A DNA stretch of 50,105 nt from Nitrospira sp. GTDB lineage: Bacteria; Nitrospirota; Nitrospiria; Nitrospirales; Nitrospiraceae. The DNA is taken from NCBI GenBank assembly GCA_020697375.1, contig JAJFBJ010000019.1, positions 1 through 50,105 on the forward strand, in the 5' to 3' direction. This document shows, piece after piece, positions 36,153 to 47,056 of the stretch. Both the position numbers and the translations under genes were made by a program. The stretch's first letter is position 1, and each line of letters starts with the position of its first letter. The notes beneath the pieces are model-generated. The model had not been told where the DNA came from. It did no database searches and was given only the letters and a program-made list of their open reading frames with translations.

Positions 36153-37535
36153 TTACCGGGAGCTGTAGGAACCTTCGGTGGTTGCAATGATGGCCCTCTC
36201 TAGAATGGCCACCATTCTGGTGAGCTCTCGCGGACGAGTGGAAAGAGGAGGTACTAGAACCAAGACGTTGCCCAGGGGTCTGAGCAAAAGTCCGCTTGCA
36301 CGACAGGCCTTGGCAACCAGATGGCCCATGCGCAATTCAGGAGGGTAGGGATTGCGGGTCCGGCGGTCTTGCACCAGTTCGATACCGACCATGAAGCCGC
36401 ATTGGCGAATGTCTCCCACGTGAACCAACGACCGCAATGGATCCAGCAGGCGCTTGAGCAGCCCGGCGTTCCGGCGGACCTGGGAGAGCGATTTCTCCTG
36501 TTTGAAGATACCGAGGTTGGCCAGGGCCACGGCGCATCCCAGAGGATTTCCCGTATAGCTATGTCCATGAAAGAAGCTTTTCCAGTCTTCGTACCGGCCT
36601 AAGAAGGCGCGATAAATTTCCTCCGTCGTCAAGGTGGCCGCGAGAGGCATGTAGCCGCCGGTCAGCCCCTTACTGATCGCCATCAGATCCGGGGTCACTC
36701 CTTCATGCTGACAGGCGAACATCTTGCCGGTTCGCCCGAAACCGGTCGCCACTTCATCGGCGATCAAGAGCACGTTGTACCGAGTGCAAAGTTCGCGCAC
36801 GCGGGAGAGATATCCGGCCGGCGCCGTAATCATCCCAGCGGCGGCTTGGACGAGTGGTTCGATAATGACACCGGCTAACTCGCGATGGCGCTCTTTCAAT
36901 ATGGCTTCCAGCGGATCGATGCAAGCCATATGACAGGATCGATAGGTCAAACCGAGCGGACAGCGATAACAATAGGGAGGATCGACCTGGAAGGTGGGAA
37001 ACAAGAGCGATTTGAACCGGGCATGGAACAGCTCGATGTTGCCTACGCTGACAGCCCCGACCGTGTCTCCATGGTAAGCCAGCTTCAGATGGAGAAACGT
37101 GTGCTTAGAGCCCGCCTCCGGATCCCGCTGCTGCCAATATTGCACCGCCATCTTGAGCGCCACCTCAACCGCCGTCGAACCGTTGTCGGAATAAAACACC
37201 CGCCGAAGCCCTTCAGGCGCAAGACGAACGAGTTCCCGGGCCAGTCGGATCGCCGGTGGATTAGAGAGACCGAGCAGCGTTGAATGGGCGATGTTCTTGA
37301 GTTGCGCCGTCAAGGCGCGGTCCAATCGCGGATGCCGATGACCATGCAGATTGACCCAGATTGAAGAGGTGCCGTCGAGATACTTACGACCCTCCGTGTC
37401 GATGAGATAGGCGCCTTGGCCTTTTTCGATGATCAGCGGAACATCCTGTTCCCACTCCTGCATCTGCGTGAACGGATGCCACACATACGCGTGGTCCCAT
37501 GCGGCGAGTCGTGCAGTCTGGGAAGGAGTAGTCAT
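36153..37535 (-). CDS. bioA: Adenosylmethionine-8-amino-7-oxononanoate aminotransferase
   Basis: BioA uses SAM as amino donor and pyridoxal phosphate to convert KAPA to DAPA in biotin synthesis. The 460-residue protein has the N-terminal HPFTQMQEW typical of Bio[31 protein letters not shown] and the PLP region [18 protein letters not shown] with the lysine in [28 protein letters not shown] follows as usual. The ATG at 37535 gives the family length; an open frame extends to 37631 with a basic segment unlike BioA. No other biotin gene is in the window; lepA diverges from it. Confidence 0.93.
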   Translation of the reverse strand: MTTPSQTARLAAWDHAYVWHPFTQMQEWEQDVPLIIEKGQGAYLIDTEGRKYLDGTSSIWVNLHGHRHPRLDRALTAQLKNIAHSTLLGLSNPPAIRLARELVRLAPEGLRRVFYSDNGSTAVEVALKMAVQYWQQRDPEAGSKHTFLHLKLAYHGDTVGAVSVGNIELFHARFKSLLFPTFQVDPPYCYRCPLGLTYRSCHMACIDPLEAILKERHRELAGVIIEPLVQAAAGMITAPAGYLSRVRELCTRYNVLLIADEVATGFGRTGKMFACQHEGVTPDLMAISKGLTGGYMPLAATLTTEEIYRAFLGRYEDWKSFFHGHSYTGNPLGCAVALANLGIFKQEKSLSQVRRNAGLLKRLLDPLRSLVHVGDIRQCGFMVGIELVQDRRTRNPYPPELRMGHLVAKACRASGLLLRPLGNVLVLVPPLSTRPRELTRMVAILERAIIATTEGSYSSR

Positions 37536-37624
37536 GAATGTGTGCGCGTATAATCCTGTGGCAGGAGATTGCGGCTTGCGTGAAATGCCGCGCCGCGCGC
37601 GAATTATAACGGCGGGCGATTTCT

Positions 37625-37653
37625 TTGACAACCTTGGGAGCGGTCACTATAAT
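37625..37653 (+). promoter_or_regulatory. Perfect consensus sigma70 promoter before lepA
   Basis: TTGACA (37625-37630) and TATAAT (37648-37653) are separated by exactly 17 bp, the full consensus. The predicted start at about 37660 leaves a leader of roughly 12 nt to the lepA ATG. Confidence 0.85.
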
Positions 37654-37671
37654 GAATCGATTTTTGGGGAC

Positions 37672-39483
37672 ATGAGCCAGGACTTGCAAAGTCTCATCCG
37701 AAATTTCTCGATCATCGCCCATATCGATCACGGCAAATCGACCCTCGCTGACCGGTTCCTAGAAGCCACGGGCGCCATCACAGCCCGAGAGTTCAAAGAA
37801 CAGATCCTCGACGCGATGGACCTTGAGCGGGAACGTGGTATCACGATCAAAGCTCATGCCGTGGCCATTCGCTACCAGGCTCAGGACGGCAAGACGTATC
37901 TGCTGCATTTGATCGATACGCCGGGTCACGTCGATTTCACCTATGAAGTATCGCGCAGCCTGGCAGCCTGTGAAGGGTCGCTCCTCCTCGTCGATGCCAC
38001 ACAGGGCGTGCAGGCGCAGACCATTGCCAACGTCAATTTGGCGATGGCCAATCACCACACCATTATTCCCGTCATCAATAAAATCGATTTGGCCAGCGCC
38101 GATGTGGAGGGCACGAAACAGCAAATTTCGGAGGTCCTCACCCTGGACGCCAGCAATGCCATGCTGGTGAGCGCCAAGGAAGGACGCGGGGTGCCGGAGA
38201 TCCTTGAAGCGATCGTCACACGCATTCCACCTCCGTCCGGCGAAGCGACCCGTCCGCTCAAGGCGTTGATCTTCGATTCCTGGTTCGATAATTACCAAGG
38301 GGTCATCGTGCTGACCCGCATCGTCGACGGTTCGGTGCGCCCAGGCATGAAAATAAAAGTCATGTCCAACGACCGGCTGTTTGAAGTGACGGAAGTCGGA
38401 CAATTCACGCCGAAGCGGACGAAGGGCGCACAGTTGTTGACGGGGGAAGTCGGATACCTCTGCGCGAACATGAAGGAAGTGGCCGACGTAAAAATCGGCG
38501 ATACCTTGACCGAGGCCATGCGGCCGACGGAAGAGGCCTTCCCCGGATACAAAGAAGTCAAACCACTGGTATTCTGCGGACTCTATTCGACGGACACCGC
38601 CCGCTACGAGGATCTGAGAGACGCGCTCCTTAAATTGCGGCTGAACGATTCATCTTTCATTTATGAGCCGGAGACTTCACTCGCGCTGGGGTTCGGTTTT
38701 CGTTGCGGGTTCTTGGGCCTCCTCCATATGGAAATCATTCAGGAGCGATTGGAACGGGAATATGGGCTGACGCTCATCACCACCGCCCCGACCGTCATCT
38801 ACCGCGTGCTCACGACCAAGGGCGATGTATTGGAAATCAACAACCCGGCGGATCTTCCTGAGCCGAGCTCGATCGCATCATTTGAAGAGCCGTTCATTTT
38901 GGCGACGCTCATTTCACCCGAACGATATGTCGGCACACTTTTACAATTGTGCCAGGAGCGGCGCGGCATCCAGCGAAGCATTCATTATCTGGATCCCACG
39001 CGCGTCATGATCAGTTATGAACTTCCGCTCAATGAAGTCATTCTGGATTTTTATGACAAGCTGAAATCAAGGACGCAGGGGTATGCGTCCTTGGATTACG
39101 AACTCCTCGGGTATCGGGAATCAGAATTGGTGCGCCTCGATATTCTGCTCAACGCCGAACCGGTCGACGCATTGTCGTTCATCACGCATAAGGATCGTGC
39201 CTATCAGCGGGGCAGGCAGGTGGCGGAAAAAATGAAGGAACTGATCCCCAAGCAGATGTTCGAAATCGCCATTCAGGCTGCGATCGGCAACAAAATCGTC
39301 GCGCGCGAAACGATCGGCGCCATCAAGAAAAATGTCACGGCCAAATGCTATGGCGGCGATATTTCCCGCAAGCGCAAGTTGTGGGAGAAGCAGAAGGAAG
39401 GGAAAAAACGCATGAAAGCGGTTGGAAAGGTAGAAGTGCCGCAAGAGGCGTTCCTGGCGATCCTCAAGGTGTCCGACGAATGA
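37672..39483 (+). CDS. lepA: Elongation factor 4
   Basis: LepA is a ribosomal GTPase related to EF-G that helps initiation or back-translocation on stalled ribosomes. The 603-residue protein starts with [18 protein letters not shown] (G1), then [10 protein letters not shown] (G2), [12 protein letters not shown] (G3) and NKIDLASAD (G4), and the LepA-specific C-terminal domain ([39 protein letters not shown]). ATG 37672 gives the normal N-terminus although the open frame reaches 37429. The stop overlaps lepB by ATGA. The promoter just upstream is the only strong one found for the envelope gene run. Confidence 0.96.
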   Translation: MSQDLQSLIRNFSIIAHIDHGKSTLADRFLEATGAITAREFKEQILDAMDLERERGITIKAHAVAIRYQAQDGKTYLLHLIDTPGHVDFTYEVSRSLAACEGSLLLVDATQGVQAQTIANVNLAMANHHTIIPVINKIDLASADVEGTKQQISEVLTLDASNAMLVSAKEGRGVPEILEAIVTRIPPPSGEATRPLKALIFDSWFDNYQGVIVLTRIVDGSVRPGMKIKVMSNDRLFEVTEVGQFTPKRTKGAQLLTGEVGYLCANMKEVADVKIGDTLTEAMRPTEEAFPGYKEVKPLVFCGLYSTDTARYEDLRDALLKLRLNDSSFIYEPETSLALGFGFRCGFLGLLHMEIIQERLEREYGLTLITTAPTVIYRVLTTKGDVLEINNPADLPEPSSIASFEEPFILATLISPERYVGTLLQLCQERRGIQRSIHYLDPTRVMISYELPLNEVILDFYDKLKSRTQGYASLDYELLGYRESELVRLDILLNAEPVDALSFITHKDRAYQRGRQVAEKMKELIPKQMFEIAIQAAIGNKIVARETIGAIKKNVTAKCYGGDISRKRKLWEKQKEGKKRMKAVGKVEVPQEAFLAILKVSDE

Positions 39484-40271
39484 GCGTAGACCCTGACCAC
39501 ACTCGTCCCGATGACATCTCTGCGGCGGCCGGACCGGTGGTCGCTCCTGCTCCATCCGAATCAACGACAGGCGAGCCGCAACCGGGAGTAGCCGCGCGAG
39601 CCGCGCAACCGGCCCACAAATCGATCCTACGGGAATATGCCGAAGCGATCATCATCGCTATGTTGCTGGCCTTTGCCATCCGCGTTTTCGTGGTGCAGGC
39701 GTTTAAAATTCCTTCCGGTTCGATGATCCCCACATTGCTGGTCGGGGATCACATTCTGGTCAGCAAACTATCGTATGGACTGCAATGGCCGACCGGCTGT
39801 AAGTTGCAACCCGGATTTCCGCCGGTTACTTGCTATTCCTCGCGAACGCTTATCCCCTTCGGCGCAATCCAGCGAGGCGATATCATCGTCTTTCGCTTTC
39901 CCGAAGATGAAGATAAGGATTTCATCAAGCGGGTCATCGGTCTGCCCGGCGATACCATTCAGATCCGGAACAAAGTCGTACATGTGAACGGGGCGCCGTT
40001 TGACGATCGCGCCTTCACGCAGCGCATCGATCCCGGCATCATCGACGGACACATCAATCCGCGCGACAATTTCGGCCCGGTAACTGTCCCGGACGATGCC
40101 TACTTCGTCATGGGCGATAATCGGGATCAAAGTCTGGATAGTCGTTTCTGGGGCTATGTCCGAACGGAAAAAGTTCGCGGCAAGGCATTTCGCATTTACT
40201 GGTCATGGAGTGGCCAAGGATCCTGGATGGAATGGGTACGATGGGAAAGATTCGGAAAAGCCATCCAGTAG
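39480..40271 (+). CDS. lepB: Signal peptidase I
   Basis: LepB removes signal peptides at the outer face of the inner membrane. The 263-residue protein has one N-terminal membrane segment ([20 protein letters not shown]) preceded by a long Pro/Ala-rich cytosolic arm, the catalytic Ser in [15 protein letters not shown], the general-base Lys in [11 protein letters not shown], and [15 protein letters not shown] (box E). Two Cys bracket an insert ([16 protein letters not shown]). ATG 39480 overlaps the end of lepA, so the two are coupled, as in many bacteria. The frame continues into the kinase region that follows. Confidence 0.93.
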   Translation: MSVDPDHTRPDDISAAAGPVVAPAPSESTTGEPQPGVAARAAQPAHKSILREYAEAIIIAMLLAFAIRVFVVQAFKIPSGSMIPTLLVGDHILVSKLSYGLQWPTGCKLQPGFPPVTCYSSRTLIPFGAIQRGDIIVFRFPEDEDKDFIKRVIGLPGDTIQIRNKVVHVNGAPFDDRAFTQRIDPGIIDGHINPRDNFGPVTVPDDAYFVMGDNRDQSLDSRFWGYVRTEKVRGKAFRIYWSWSGQGSWMEWVRWERFGKAIQ

Positions 40272-40321
40272 GGCGGTCCGGACAATCAGCCACGCCTCAC
40301 TCCCAGCGGGATGGTGACGGG

Positions 40322-41308
40322 ATGCCGGCCGAACAGGCTGGCCTCGATGCCTACATTCAGCGCTTTTCCCGAGCCAGCGTGCTGGTCATCGGGGATTTGA
40401 TTCTTGATCATTATGTGTGGGGACGGGTCAACCGGATTTCTCCGGAAGCGCCGGTTCCAGTCGTCCATGTCGAGTCCGAATCCCTGAAGCTGGGAGGCGC
40501 GGCCAATGTCTTTAACAACATCCTCGCGCTTGGTGGGCAGGCGGATATCTGCGGCGTGATCGGAGCCGATGAAAGCGGGCGGCTGCTCCTGAAGGAACTC
40601 GGCGGCCGGCGGCAGGGCCGCGGCGGAGTCGTCATCGATCACAACCGGCCGACGACTCGAAAATCGCGCGTCGTCGCGCACAATCAACAAATCGTCCGCT
40701 ACGACGTCGAACGCCGCACGGAAGTCACGGGACTTCTGCAGCGCCGCATTCTCCGCTATGTCGAGTCGAGATTGAATGAATTGTCCTGCCTCGTGGTGTC
40801 GGATTATGCCAAGGGCGTCATCACATCGTCGCTCATGTCGGAGTTGACTCGGTTGGCCGGACAGCGCAAGATTCCCATCGTAGTGGACCCCAAGGTCGAA
40901 CATTTCAGCTATTACAAAGGGGTGACGGTCGTCACACCCAACCATCTGGAAGCTACTCAAGCAGCCGGCGTCCATGGCGAGGACGATCCAACGATCAATA
41001 AGGCCGGCACGGTCCTCCGCCAGCGTCTGGGATGCCAGACAGTGCTCATCACCAGGGGCGAACGAGGCCTGAGTGTCTATCAGGGCCACGGAGAACACTG
41101 GCATATCCCCACGCGCGCGCGGCAGGTCTTTGATGTCACCGGGGCCGGGGATACTGTCGTCGGAACCCTGGCGCTCGCGCTCTCGACGGGAGCCTCGATG
41201 CGTGAGGCCGCGATGCTAGCCAATCAGGCAGCCGGGGTCGTGGTCGGAATGGTTGGTACCGCCACGGTGACGGCGGAACAACTGATTGATGCGCTGAGGC
41301 AGGGCTGA
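40322..41308 (+). CDS. rfaE1: D-glycero-beta-D-manno-heptose-7-phosphate kinase
   Basis: This enzyme makes heptose 1,7-bisphosphate for the LPS inner core. The 328-residue PfkB/ribokinase-type protein shows VIGDLILDHYVWGRVNRISP, EAPVPVVHVES, the LGGAANVFNNILALGG motif and the catalytic DVTGAGDTVVGTLALAL. The nucleotidyltransferase half of bifunctional HldE is absent, so this is the stand-alone kinase (RfaE1/HldA). ATG 40322 gives the normal start; the open frame extends to 40205 inside the lepB end. The gene ends 1 bp before kdsB. Confidence 0.9.
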   Translation: MPAEQAGLDAYIQRFSRASVLVIGDLILDHYVWGRVNRISPEAPVPVVHVESESLKLGGAANVFNNILALGGQADICGVIGADESGRLLLKELGGRRQGRGGVVIDHNRPTTRKSRVVAHNQQIVRYDVERRTEVTGLLQRRILRYVESRLNELSCLVVSDYAKGVITSSLMSELTRLAGQRKIPIVVDPKVEHFSYYKGVTVVTPNHLEATQAAGVHGEDDPTINKAGTVLRQRLGCQTVLITRGERGLSVYQGHGEHWHIPTRARQVFDVTGAGDTVVGTLALALSTGASMREAAMLANQAAGVVVGMVGTATVTAEQLIDALRQG

Positions 41309-41309
41309 C

Positions 41310-42074
41310 GTGAGCCATTCGGTCACGGTTGTGATTCCGGCGCGATACGGGTCTTCTCGGTTTCCTGGAAAGCCGTTGCTCGATTTGCTGGGCAAGCCGA
41401 TGATCCAGCACGTCTATGAACAGGCGAAAGCTTGTGCCGTGGTCGATGACGTCCTGGTTGCGACCGACGACGAACGTATCAAGGCAGCGGTCGAGCGATT
41501 CGGCGGACAGGCCGTCTTAATGATGGAACCCTATCGCACCGGGACCGACAGGGTGGCGGGCATCGCAAACAGCCGTGCCGGCGATTGCTTCGTGGACCTG
41601 CAGGGTGATGAAATTCTCCTTCACCCCGATCTCCTCACGGATCTAATAGTGCCGTTCCTCGGGAGCGACGCGGACATGGGAACGTTAAAACGGCGGATCG
41701 GCTTTGACCAGGAGTTGCATAATCCAGGCGTGGTCAAAGTGACGACCGATCGCAAAGGGTACGCCTTATATTTCTCGCGGGCGGCGATCCCTCTTGTGCG
41801 CGACGATCAGCGGCGGGCCGCCGTGGCCGGACTGCATTTCATCCATCTGGGACTGTATATTTATACGCGCGAGACGCTGCTGCGGCTTGCCTCGCTGCCG
41901 ACGGGAGTCCTCGAAGAAGCGGAGAAGCTCGAACAACTGCGCGCGCTGGAAGAAGGCATCCGTATTCGCGTGTGGGAAACCGTCCATCCCTCATTGCGCA
42001 TCGATAGCCCGGAGGACGTGCCCGGCGTGCTGGAACAGCTTCGCAACCATGAGACCGGACGTTGCCTTACTTAA
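41310..42074 (+). CDS. kdsB: CMP-Kdo synthetase (3-deoxy-manno-octulosonate cytidylyltransferase)
   Basis: KdsB activates Kdo with CTP for lipid A glycosylation. The 254-residue protein has [19 protein letters not shown] at its start, [16 protein letters not shown] and DLQGDEI, and the later [11 protein letters not shown] segment. GTG 41310 begins 1 bp after the kinase gene. Together with kdsA and kdsD downstream it completes most of the Kdo pathway; kdsC was not seen. Confidence 0.93.
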   Translation: MSHSVTVVIPARYGSSRFPGKPLLDLLGKPMIQHVYEQAKACAVVDDVLVATDDERIKAAVERFGGQAVLMMEPYRTGTDRVAGIANSRAGDCFVDLQGDEILLHPDLLTDLIVPFLGSDADMGTLKRRIGFDQELHNPGVVKVTTDRKGYALYFSRAAIPLVRDDQRRAAVAGLHFIHLGLYIYTRETLLRLASLPTGVLEEAEKLEQLRALEEGIRIRVWETVHPSLRIDSPEDVPGVLEQLRNHETGRCLT

Positions 42075-42111
42075 TCATGATGCTCGAATGCGTTCACAAA
42101 AAGGTGCCACG

Positions 42112-43713
42112 ATGGGCAAGCTGATTTTTGTCACCGGCGGTGTCGTGTCGTCGCTCGGAAAAGGGCTGGCCTCCGCTTCCATTGGAAACCTGCTTGAAAG
42201 CAGAGGCTTCAAGATCACCTTCCTAAAACTCGATCCCTACATTAACGTCGATCCGGGAACGATGAATCCTTACCAGCATGGAGAGGTGTACGTCACACAG
42301 GACGGCGCGGAAACCGATCTCGACCTCGGCCATTACGAGCGCTATACCTCGCTGACGCTGACCCGGGAAAATAATTACACCACCGGCCGGATTTACCACT
42401 CCGTGATTACGAAGGAACGGCGCGGAGACTATCTCGGCGGAACCGTGCAGGTGGTGCCGCATGTCACGGATGAAATCAAGCAGTGCATCATGCGGACATC
42501 CAAGGGAATGGACATCACCATTGTCGAAATCGGCGGGACCGTCGGGGACATCGAAAGTCTGCCGTTCTTGGAAGCCATCCGTCAGATTCCTTATGATGTG
42601 GGACGCGACAATGTGCTCTACGTGCATCTCACGCTGGTGCCTTACATCGGCGCCGCCGGCGAGTTGAAAACCAAACCGACGCAACATTCAGTGAACAAGC
42701 TGCGTGAAATCGGCATACAGCCCAACATCCTGTTATGCCGGACGGATCGATATCTCCCGCCTGAACTCAAGGCCAAGATCGCCATGTTCTGTAACGTGGA
42801 AAAGGACGCCGTCATTACGGCCAAAGATGTCGAAACCATTTACGAAGTGCCGATCGTGTTCCGGAAGGAAGGCCTGGACGAATTGATTATCCGCCTGCTC
42901 AAGCTGGAAACCGGCCCGCCGAATCTCCGTGAATGGGATGCGATGGTGCAGAAAATCAAGCATCCGAAGCACGAGGTCTCAATCGCACTGGTCGGCAAAT
43001 ATGCCGGACTGAAGGAATGTTACAAGAGTCTGGCGGAAGCCTTGGTGCATGGCGGCATCGATCATGAAACCCGTGTGGACATCACCTGGATCGAATCCGA
43101 GGACGTGGAGCGCCAGGGCACCGAACGCATCCTGCGCGATGCCGATGCGATTCTCATCCCCGGTGGTTTCGGTGCGCGTGGAATTGAAGGCAAGATTGTG
43201 ACGATCAAATATGCGCGAGAGCATCAGATCCCCTTTCTCGGTCTCTGCCTGGGCATGCAATGCGCCACCATCGAATTTGCACGAAATGTCGCCGGCCTGG
43301 CAGGCGCCAACAGCTCGGAGTTCGATGAGCAATCGCCGCATCCGGTGATCCATTTGATGTCGGATCAACAATCGGTAGCCGACAAAGGCGGCACGATGCG
43401 GCTCGGCTCCTACGCCTGCACATTGAAGGAAGGAACGCTGGCCCAAAAAATGTACGGGGTCAGTGACGTGCGCGAGCGGCACCGTCATCGGTATGAATTC
43501 AATAACGTCTATCGCGACCAATTGACTGTCAAGGGACTCATTCTGAGCGGATTATCACCGGACGGCCGGTTGGTGGAAATCATCGAGCTGAAAAACCACC
43601 CCTGGTTCTTGGCGACGCAGTTCCATCCGGAGTATAACTCACGGCCGCATCGTCCACATCCCTTGTTCAGCGGGTTTGTGGGGGCGGCGCTACGCCGCAA
43701 GTGCGGCCACTGA
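42112..43713 (+). CDS. pyrG: CTP synthase
   Basis: PyrG aminates UTP to CTP with glutamine and ATP. The 533-residue protein has the synthetase P-loop region [52 protein letters not shown], and the class I amidotransferase half with the nucleophile in [18 protein letters not shown] and the His-Glu in [12 protein letters not shown] 42112 follows AAGGTG. The last residues (ALRRKCGH) are unusual and the stop codon touches the first base of repeat copy C. It supplies CTP for kdsB, its upstream neighbour. Confidence 0.95.
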   Translation: MGKLIFVTGGVVSSLGKGLASASIGNLLESRGFKITFLKLDPYINVDPGTMNPYQHGEVYVTQDGAETDLDLGHYERYTSLTLTRENNYTTGRIYHSVITKERRGDYLGGTVQVVPHVTDEIKQCIMRTSKGMDITIVEIGGTVGDIESLPFLEAIRQIPYDVGRDNVLYVHLTLVPYIGAAGELKTKPTQHSVNKLREIGIQPNILLCRTDRYLPPELKAKIAMFCNVEKDAVITAKDVETIYEVPIVFRKEGLDELIIRLLKLETGPPNLREWDAMVQKIKHPKHEVSIALVGKYAGLKECYKSLAEALVHGGIDHETRVDITWIESEDVERQGTERILRDADAILIPGGFGARGIEGKIVTIKYAREHQIPFLGLCLGMQCATIEFARNVAGLAGANSSEFDEQSPHPVIHLMSDQQSVADKGGTMRLGSYACTLKEGTLAQKMYGVSDVRERHRHRYEFNNVYRDQLTVKGLILSGLSPDGRLVEIIELKNHPWFLATQFHPEYNSRPHRPHPLFSGFVGAALRRKCGH

Positions 43714-43835
43714 GCAGGATGTTGAACACGACCCCCAGCTTTGTTCTCGCATCGTTCGAAGGCTCCACGTACAGTAGTACGCATCGCCTCCTCACTCGCT
43801 GCGGCCGCGCTGGACGGCCATGTTGAACATCCTGC
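43714..43835 (-). repeat. Palindromic repeat element, copy C
   Basis: The element is 122 bp with inverted ends GCAGGATGTTGAACA (left) and TGTTGAACATCCTGC (right). Read on the minus strand it contains GGCCGCAGCGAGTGAGGAGG, GTACGTGGAGC and the core CGATGCGAGAAC (43754-43743) followed by AAAGCT, as in copy B. It starts at the base after the pyrG stop and ends 22 bp before the kdsA ATG. Confidence 0.78.
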
Positions 43836-43857
43836 GGTTCATTTAAAGTCAGAAACC

Positions 43858-44691
43858 ATGGCGTACGAAGTCGATCTCGGACAGTTTAAGATCGGGGCGG
43901 GGAATCGGCCGTTTTTGATTGCGGGTCCCTGCGTGATCGAGAGCGAACAGCTCGCGCTGGACACCGCGGGACGCATCGCCGAAATCACCAAGTCCCTTGG
44001 CATGCCCTATGTCTTCAAATCGTCCTACGATAAGGCCAACCGCACCTCAATCACCTCGTTTCGCGGACCGGGATTGGCAAAGGGCCTCGCCGTACTGGAA
44101 AAGGTCAAACGGCAGGTTGGAGTTCCCGTCCTCACGGACGTGCATTCAGAACAACAGGCCATCGAGGCGAGCCTTGTCGTGGATATACTCCAGATCCCTG
44201 CATTTCTTTGCCGCCAGACGGATCTCTTGATCGCAGCGGCAAAGACCGGCAAAGTCGTCAATATCAAGAAGGGGCAGTTTCTGTCGCCGCTTGAAATGAG
44301 CAACGCCGCCAAAAAAGTGGAGGAATGCGGAAACCGGCGGATCGTACTGACGGAACGGGGATCATCCTTCGGTTACAACAATTTGGTCGTGGACATGCGC
44401 GCCTTTCCCATCATGCGACGATTCGGATATCCGGTCGTGTTCGATGCGACCCATAGCGTGCAGCTCCCCGGCGGAGGTGGCACGAAATCAAGCGGCCAGC
44501 GGGAGTTCGTCGAGCCACTGGCCTGCGCGGCGGCAGGAGCCGGTTGCGACGGCTTCTTCATGGAAGTGCACCCCGATCCGGACTCGGCCTTGTCCGACGG
44601 ACCGAACATGGTCCCCCTCCATACTCTTCAATCCCTTCTCGAACGGGTACTACGGATATGCGACGCAGCCGCGACACAACCGGTTCGTTAA
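43858..44691 (+). CDS. kdsA: 3-deoxy-8-phosphooctulonate synthase
   Basis: KdsA condenses arabinose 5-phosphate and phosphoenolpyruvate to Kdo 8-phosphate. The 277-residue protein shows [66 protein letters not shown] and [12 protein letters not shown] Cys in AGPCVIES suggests the metal-type enzyme. ATG 43858 gives the usual start; the frame is open from 43741 only because it crosses repeat copy C. Its end overlaps kdsD by 34 bp. Confidence 0.94.
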   Translation: MAYEVDLGQFKIGAGNRPFLIAGPCVIESEQLALDTAGRIAEITKSLGMPYVFKSSYDKANRTSITSFRGPGLAKGLAVLEKVKRQVGVPVLTDVHSEQQAIEASLVVDILQIPAFLCRQTDLLIAAAKTGKVVNIKKGQFLSPLEMSNAAKKVEECGNRRIVLTERGSSFGYNNLVVDMRAFPIMRRFGYPVVFDATHSVQLPGGGGTKSSGQREFVEPLACAAAGAGCDGFFMEVHPDPDSALSDGPNMVPLHTLQSLLERVLRICDAAATQPVR

Positions 44692-45731
44692 AGCGCAGGG
44701 AGGCCAAGCGACCCACCGGCCGAATCCCGCTTGATGCCAGCGTGCAAGAGGGGAAACGCGTCCTGGAAATCGAAGCGCGCGCGGTGCAGAATTTGACGAC
44801 GCGCCTCGATGAGCGCTTTAGCCGAGCCATCGATATCCTCTATCAGTGCCAAGGCAAAGTCGTTATATCCGGCATGGGGAAATCCGGCCTCATCGGCCAA
44901 AAAATTGCGGCGACGTTAGCCAGCACCGGCACGCCGTCGTTCTTTCTCCATCCTGCTGACGGCATCCACGGAGACTTGGGTATGGTGGCCCGACATGATG
45001 TCATGATTGCGATTTCGAACAGCGGCGAAGTGCAAGAAGTCTTACAGCTGCTGCCGTTCGTCAAACGCCTCAATATTCCCGTGGTGGCCCTCACAGGCAG
45101 AATGAATTCCACTCTCGCCAAGAACTCCGACGTGGCGCTGGATGTCTCGGTCAGCGAAGAGGCTTGTCCACTCGGCTTGGCGCCGACTGCAAGCACCACG
45201 GCGACGTTGGCGATGGGAGACGCCCTCGCGATCGCGCTTCTGCAAAAGCGGGGATTCAAGCAGGAAGACTATGCTCAATTCCATCCCGGAGGTACGCTGG
45301 GGCGTCGCTTGCTGGTGAAAGTGCGGGACCTGATGCATACGGGATCGGACGTGCCGCGCGTCAGACCCCACACTCCTGGCTCCGAAGCGATCCTTGAAAT
45401 GACCGGAAAAAGACTCGGTATGACGACCGTGCTCGACGAGGCTGGGACATTGATTGGCGTCATCACGGACGGCGATCTGCGACGCTTTCTCCAGCGGGGC
45501 GGGGACTTTACGGCAGCGACGGCCATCGACCTCGCGAATCCAGTACACAAACGCGTCGCCGAAGACAGTCAGAACCGCACTCCAAAGACGGTCGGCCCGG
45601 ACGAATTAGCCACGACGGCGCTTGGTATCATGGAGCGCTATACGATTACCGCGCTCGTCGTCGTGGATCACGACCAGCGTCTGACGGGCGTCATCCACTT
45701 GCATGACCTCTTAAAAAACGGCATTGTGTAG
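44658..45731 (+). CDS. kdsD: Arabinose-5-phosphate isomerase (KpsF/GutQ family)
   Basis: KdsD converts ribulose 5-phosphate to arabinose 5-phosphate, the first step of Kdo synthesis. The 357-residue protein has an SIS sugar-isomerase domain ([60 protein letters not shown]) with the catalytic [11 protein letters not shown] segment, followed by two CBS domains (from [10 protein letters not shown] to HLHDLLKNG). The ATG at 44658 overlaps kdsA by 34 bp; the first 30 residues are basic and less conserved, so the start may be later. Confidence 0.9.
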   Translation: MRRSRDTTGSLKRREAKRPTGRIPLDASVQEGKRVLEIEARAVQNLTTRLDERFSRAIDILYQCQGKVVISGMGKSGLIGQKIAATLASTGTPSFFLHPADGIHGDLGMVARHDVMIAISNSGEVQEVLQLLPFVKRLNIPVVALTGRMNSTLAKNSDVALDVSVSEEACPLGLAPTASTTATLAMGDALAIALLQKRGFKQEDYAQFHPGGTLGRRLLVKVRDLMHTGSDVPRVRPHTPGSEAILEMTGKRLGMTTVLDEAGTLIGVITDGDLRRFLQRGGDFTAATAIDLANPVHKRVAEDSQNRTPKTVGPDELATTALGIMERYTITALVVVDHDQRLTGVIHLHDLLKNGIV

Positions 45732-45762
45732 GGAATCACTACAGGGAACCTTAGGGCACAGC

Positions 45763-46377
45763 ATGGCAGAGAATTGGAAAGAGGCGGGATTGGTCCTGAT
45801 GCGGTCAGCGGGGCAGGAAAGCAACATCAACCTGCCCAATGTCCTGACTTTCCTCCGGATTCTGCTGATTCCGGTCTTTGTCATGTTGCTGATGGAACCC
45901 ACACCGGATCGAGCATTGTCCGCTGCCATCGTGTTCGCCGTGGCGGCAGTAACGGATCTCCTCGATGGATATGTCGCGCGAAAGACCGGCCAAATTACGA
46001 AACTCGGACGGCTATTGGATCCGATTGCGGACAAATTGCTGGTCCTTTCAGCGTTGATCCTGTTAGTGCAAGTGGATCGAGTCAGCGGTCTGGTCGCCAT
46101 TCTTATCGTGGCGCGAGAAGTCGCCGTGACCGGAATCCGTGCGATCGCGGCTACCGAAGGACTCATCATGTCCGCCGAAGTCACCGGCAAATACAAAATG
46201 GCGTTGCAAGTCATTGCCATCGTGCTGCTCGTTCTTGAAGGCACAGTCGTGGAAGCAATCGGCAACCTCCATCTCGCCGGCATGGTCACACTGTATCTTT
46301 CTCTGATCCTGGGGTACGTATCGGGCGCGCAGTACGTCTGGAATTTCTGGCGTCAGGTCGGGGCGAAAGGACTGTAG
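45763..46377 (+). CDS. pgsA: CDP-diacylglycerol-glycerol-3-phosphate 3-phosphatidyltransferase
   Basis: PgsA makes phosphatidylglycerol phosphate in the inner membrane. The 204-residue protein has several membrane segments. The CDP-alcohol phosphotransferase signature is complete: TDLLDGYVARKTGQ continuing with LGRLLDPIADK (D-G-x2-A-R-x8-G-x3-D-x3-D). NLPNVLTFLRILLIP at the start is typical of PgsA. ATG 45763 is used; an ATG at 45799 is also close to the conserved start. It lies 31 bp after kdsD. Confidence 0.92.
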   Translation: MAENWKEAGLVLMRSAGQESNINLPNVLTFLRILLIPVFVMLLMEPTPDRALSAAIVFAVAAVTDLLDGYVARKTGQITKLGRLLDPIADKLLVLSALILLVQVDRVSGLVAILIVAREVAVTGIRAIAATEGLIMSAEVTGKYKMALQVIAIVLLVLEGTVVEAIGNLHLAGMVTLYLSLILGYVSGAQYVWNFWRQVGAKGL

Positions 46378-46424
46378 CCGGACTGCCCCGGCGATACGCG
46401 CTCCGGCCCTCCGCTCAACGATCA

Positions 46425-47027
46425 ATGGACAGTCTCTGGCTTATCGGTATCCTCGCTTTTCTCGGTTATCTCATCGGGTCGATCCCGTTCGGTGTCGTCG
46501 TATCGCGCTTCCTGGGTGTCGCTGATCCTCGATCCGCCGGAAGCAGGAATGTCGGGTTCACGAATGTCCTGCGGGTCAGCGGGAAAAAGGCCGGCATCCT
46601 TACCTTAATCGGCGACATTGGGAAAGGGTGGTTGGTCGGATGGCTTGGCACCCTGTTGTTCACTCAAGAATCCGCCGTCCTGCTCGTCGCGTTGTCTGCG
46701 ATCTTAGGCCATCTTTATTCGGTCTTCCTCCACTTTACCGGTGGAAAAGGCGTCGCGACAGCCTTTGGAGCCATACTCGGAGTGGCTCCCTGGCTCGGGC
46801 TCACACTCATGGGATTGTGGCTGGGGGCCGTGTATTGGTGGAAGTACTCATCGGGAGGCGCGCTTTTGGCCTTCGGCTTGTTTCCGATCGTGGCATTGCT
46901 GTTTCACCGGTCCTGGTTTTTTATCGGATTTGCCTGTTTCGTCAGTCTGCTGATCTGGACAAGGCACAAGGAGAATTTGATTCGTTTGTGGAGCGGAACG
47001 GAATCTCGAATCGGACAGGCTAGTTGA
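46425..47027 (+). CDS. plsY: Glycerol-3-phosphate acyltransferase (acyl-phosphate type)
   Basis: PlsY acylates glycerol 3-phosphate at position 1 from acyl phosphate in the inner membrane. The 200-residue protein has about five membrane segments and the conserved motifs GSIPFGVVVSRFLG, SRNVGFTNVLRVSGKKAG and HFTGGKGVATAFGAILG. The usual Asn in the second motif (SxNxGaTN) is present as SRNVGFTN. It is the last clear lipid gene of the run. Its stop overlaps a TTGACA (47024-47029) but no -10 at normal distance follows. Confidence 0.92.
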   Translation: MDSLWLIGILAFLGYLIGSIPFGVVVSRFLGVADPRSAGSRNVGFTNVLRVSGKKAGILTLIGDIGKGWLVGWLGTLLFTQESAVLLVALSAILGHLYSVFLHFTGGKGVATAFGAILGVAPWLGLTLMGLWLGAVYWWKYSSGGALLAFGLFPIVALLFHRSWFFIGFACFVSLLIWTRHKENLIRLWSGTESRIGQAS

Positions 47028-47056
47028 CATAATATATCTTATCAGACATTTATACG

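Noticed and set aside
43741..43857. N-terminal extension of kdsA
   Set aside because: The frame is open only because it crosses repeat copy C; the family start is at 43858.
47024..47052. Promoter before the TrkA_C-like gene starting at TTGACA
   Set aside because: The best -10 (TATACG at 47051) is 21 bp away and would sit on the start codon.
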